A DNA stretch of 43,843 bases, from assembly GCA_036897485.1 (NCBI GenBank), contig JAYMTF010000231.1:1-43843 (forward strand), in the 5' to 3' direction. Below are positions 43,631 to 43,843 of the stretch, piece after piece. Each line of letters opens with the position of its first letter. Position 1 is the stretch's first letter. The notes under the pieces are model-generated. The model ran no database searches. It saw nothing but the letters and a program-made list of their open reading frames with translations, and had not been told where the DNA came from. The DNA is from Pelargonium nanum. Taxonomy: Eukaryota; Streptophyta; Magnoliopsida; Geraniales; Geraniaceae. Both the position numbers and the translations under genes were made by a program.

Positions 43631-43843
43631 TTCTTAAACTCCTACCCTAGAGAGCAGCCCCTCGATAACGTAAGGAGATACTGTACCTAAAGTCGGGGGA
43701 TACCGCCTTAACTTCCTAGAGAAGGGTCCCCTTTTTTCTTATTTGTAGTTAACTTTTGCCCGCTTAATTCATAGGATTGAGGAGTATCCCTTATTATTTA
43801 TTGGGCACTTCATATCAGCTTTCCTGAGGATTAGTACAATAAA

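Noticed and set aside
1-43843. CRISPR array, insertion sequence or prophage
   Set aside because: No regularly spaced direct repeats, no transposase or integrase frame, and no structural phage genes were seen on either strand.

Overview
This 43.8 kb window looks like gene-free, AT-rich (about one third G+C by eye) non-coding DNA, probably from a eukaryote. An expanded, repeat-rich organelle genome or a gene-poor nuclear region would both fit; the source cannot be named from sequence alone. There is no conventional protein-coding gene. The longest ATG-to-stop frame is 116 codons. My rough estimate for random DNA of this composition is about a dozen ATG frames of 60 or more codons and a longest stop-free run of 110-115 codons, which is what the window shows. 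I saw no recognisable respiratory, photosynthetic, ribosomal, replication or transposase protein. I found no rRNA beyond isolated 8-11 base matches. The absence of dense ORFs and the abundance of CTAG argue against an ordinary bacterium or phage.

What is present is repeat-derived structure. (1) A dispersed, degenerate family of purine-rich modules lies at about 15.1, 20.8, 26.5, 26.8, 27.2-27.5, 28.1-28.7 (minus), 36.3-36.8, 39.9-40.6 (minus) and possibly 40.9 kb. Read in one frame they encode Lys/Ala/Thr-rich, histone-H1-like peptides (G-I-A, A-H-K-K-A, M-Q-K/S-T/S-K). They share exact words: GGTATAGC at least eight times, CATAAGAAAGCA three times, and one 17-mer present in two copies about 19 kb apart in opposite orientation. 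Most copies are broken by single stops or one-base shifts. Only one member, 39879-40112 minus, has an ATG and a frame of 77 codons. (2) Some modules follow a conserved non-coding leader made of two blocks, seen at 20.6/20.7, 24.7/24.8 and 26.6/26.7 kb.

(3) Six exact matches to the tRNA T-arm / pol III box B consensus GGTTCRANNCC occur, where I expect about 0.2. Two of these sit in longer tRNA-like folds: 4721-4789 minus, and 32810-32903 minus with class II (long variable arm) size. All six look decayed or non-canonical. (4) There is a perfect 16-bp hairpin at 4023-4066, several smaller hairpins and palindromes near 4.0-4.8 kb, and scattered near-identical short direct repeats.

Layout: 1-3.9 kb, no gene, one repeat pair; 3.9-4.9 kb, hairpins, tRNA-like locus and palindromes; 4.9-15.1 kb, nothing supportable; 15.1-16.3 kb, first Lys-rich module and a basic open frame; 16.3-20.5 kb, one tRNA-like remnant; 20.5-28.8 kb, the repeat-module core; 28.9-36.3 kb, one class II tRNA-like locus; 36.3-36.8 kb, two Lys-rich frames; 39.9-41.1 kb, minus-strand cluster plus one possible plus-strand copy; the remainder is gene-free. 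All probability statements are my own hand estimates and should be recomputed.
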